A stretch of DNA of 64,000 nucleotides from Pseudomonas sp. WS 5079 (GTDB taxonomy: Bacteria > Pseudomonadota > Gammaproteobacteria > Pseudomonadales > Pseudomonadaceae), in the NCBI RefSeq assembly GCF_012985465.1, contig NZ_JAAQWN010000002.1, positions 558,001 to 622,000 on the forward strand. Direction: 5' to 3'. This document shows, piece by piece, positions 63,549 through 64,000 of the stretch. How positions within the stretch are numbered: the first letter of the stretch is position 1; every line of letters begins with the position of its first letter. The position numbers and the translations under genes were made by a program. The notes beneath the pieces were generated by a model. That model saw nothing but the letters and a program-made list of their open reading frames with translations. It ran no database searches and was not told where the DNA came from.

Positions 63549-63641
63549 TGTGTGGGAGCGGGCTTGCCCGCGATAGCGGTGTGTCAGTACCAGATTTTTT
63601 GACGGCTACGCCGCATCGCGAGCAAGCCCGCTCCCACACAA
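63549..63641. repeat. REP doublet (GTGGGAGCGGGCTTGC class)
   Basis: Arms of about 26 bases (63549-63574 and 63615-63641) flank a 40-base centre and are near-complementary with a mismatch at the CCCGCG/CGCGAG step. Extra GTGGGAG fragments on both sides suggest remnants of further copies. It lies between the MCP promoter and the ampE gene end. Confidence 0.85.
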
Positions 63642-63663
63642 ACCCGCTCCCACAAGGTATTTT

Positions 63664-64000
63664 TCAGGGCAAGACGGTCCAGATCGCAAACCCGGCGTAC
63701 CACAACACGGCAGCGCGCAGCAGCAGTTCCCACAACCGGTCCAGGCTGTTGATACCTTCGGCACCGACCACCGGCGCAGGAATTTCGCCGGCCACCAGGC
63801 CGACCTTTTCCACCAGTTGCGCTGCGCTGATATCCCAGCTCAGCAGCTCATGCAGCATCACCCGGCTGACCGCGACAAAGTTGCCGACCAGGGCAAAACT
63901 TGCCGCCAGCAACCGCACCGGCAACCAGTCGAAGGCATGGCGCAATTGCCCGGCGCGCTCGACCACCAGCGGGTTTTGCCCGTGTTCGGTAGCCAGTGCC
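63664..64000 (-). CDS. ampE: AmpE-like regulatory/inner-membrane protein, C-terminal part
   Basis: Only the last 112 codons are in the window; the 5' part lies beyond the right edge. The sequence FDWLPVRLLAASFALVGNFVAVSR and the end REGINS-like stretch GAEGINSLDRLWELLLRAAVLWYAGFAIWTVLP match the CobD/CbiB-related AmpE family of inner-membrane proteins as I remember it. AmpE is encoded with AmpD and is linked to beta-lactamase induction signalling. The reading frame stays open to the window edge. The neighbour ampD cannot be checked here. Confidence 0.75.
   Translation of the reverse strand, partial: ALATEHGQNPLVVERAGQLRHAFDWLPVRLLAASFALVGNFVAVSRVMLHELLSWDISAAQLVEKVGLVAGEIPAPVVGAEGINSLDRLWELLLRAAVLWYAGFAIWTVLP

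Overview
The window is chromosomal DNA from a Pseudomonas of the fluorescens group. The evidence is the high G+C content and GC3-rich codons, the many copies of the GTGGGAGCGGGCTTGC and GTAGGAGCCGGCTTGC repetitive extragenic palindromes, and gene order recalled from P. aeruginosa: rplM-rpsI-petABC-sspAB, zapE-trpS, roxSR next to the dpp-opdP cluster, and piuA-piuC-Sel1-speC. I see no tRNA, rRNA, CRISPR array, prophage or insertion sequence. Almost all of it is ordinary core or near-core metabolism.

Layout. Positions 1-6.5 kb (minus strand) hold a galactarate/glucarate catabolic operon: the first codons of garD, an MFS transporter, an alpha-ketoglutarate semialdehyde dehydrogenase, KdgD, and a GntR/FCD regulator. 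A plus-strand pair, a PlcA-like phospholipase C and a 65-residue protein, lies between kdgD and the regulator. 6.6-11.5 kb (minus) carries sspB, sspA, the cytochrome bc1 genes petCBA, rpsI and rplM. 11.7-19.1 kb has the aldo-keto reductase tas, an ACADL-type acyl-CoA dehydrogenase divergent from a GlxA-like regulator, zapE, trpS, an alpha/beta hydrolase and zapG (yhcB). 19.3-21.1 kb is the RoxSR (RegBA) redox two-component system, followed by a SIMPL protein. 22-34.7 kb is a di/tripeptide uptake locus with four paralogous binding proteins, the porin OpdP and one DppBCDF transporter. 35-37.3 kb is a FepA/PfeA-type siderophore receptor under a likely Fur box. 37.5-39.6 kb has a 112-residue protein of unknown function and prfC. 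39.9-43.4 kb is an OpuC-type osmoprotectant ABC transporter. 43.8-51.6 kb holds speC, a Sel1-repeat protein, piuC, piuA and a PepSY/flavodoxin reductase. 51.6-53.2 kb is a PhoD phosphatase. 53.2-60.8 kb is the fructose PTS operon fruBKA, divergent from fruR, with a TatD-family nuclease after fruR. 60.8-64 kb has a zinc-ribbon membrane protein, a chemoreceptor and the 3' end of ampE.

The main themes are uptake and use of plant- and rhizosphere-type nutrients (aldarates, peptides, fructose, betaine-like solutes, ferric catecholates) beside respiratory and translational housekeeping genes. The least explained parts are non-coding: a nested RNA fold between petC and sspA, a promoter-terminator cassette of about 90 nt in front of speC, perfect palindromes at the phospholipase, kdgD, opdP and opu/prfC promoters, an inverted repeat abutting the ribosome site of the 112-residue gene, and stem-loops on both sides of dppA4. 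I found no convincing wholly new multi-gene system; these elements are the best leads.
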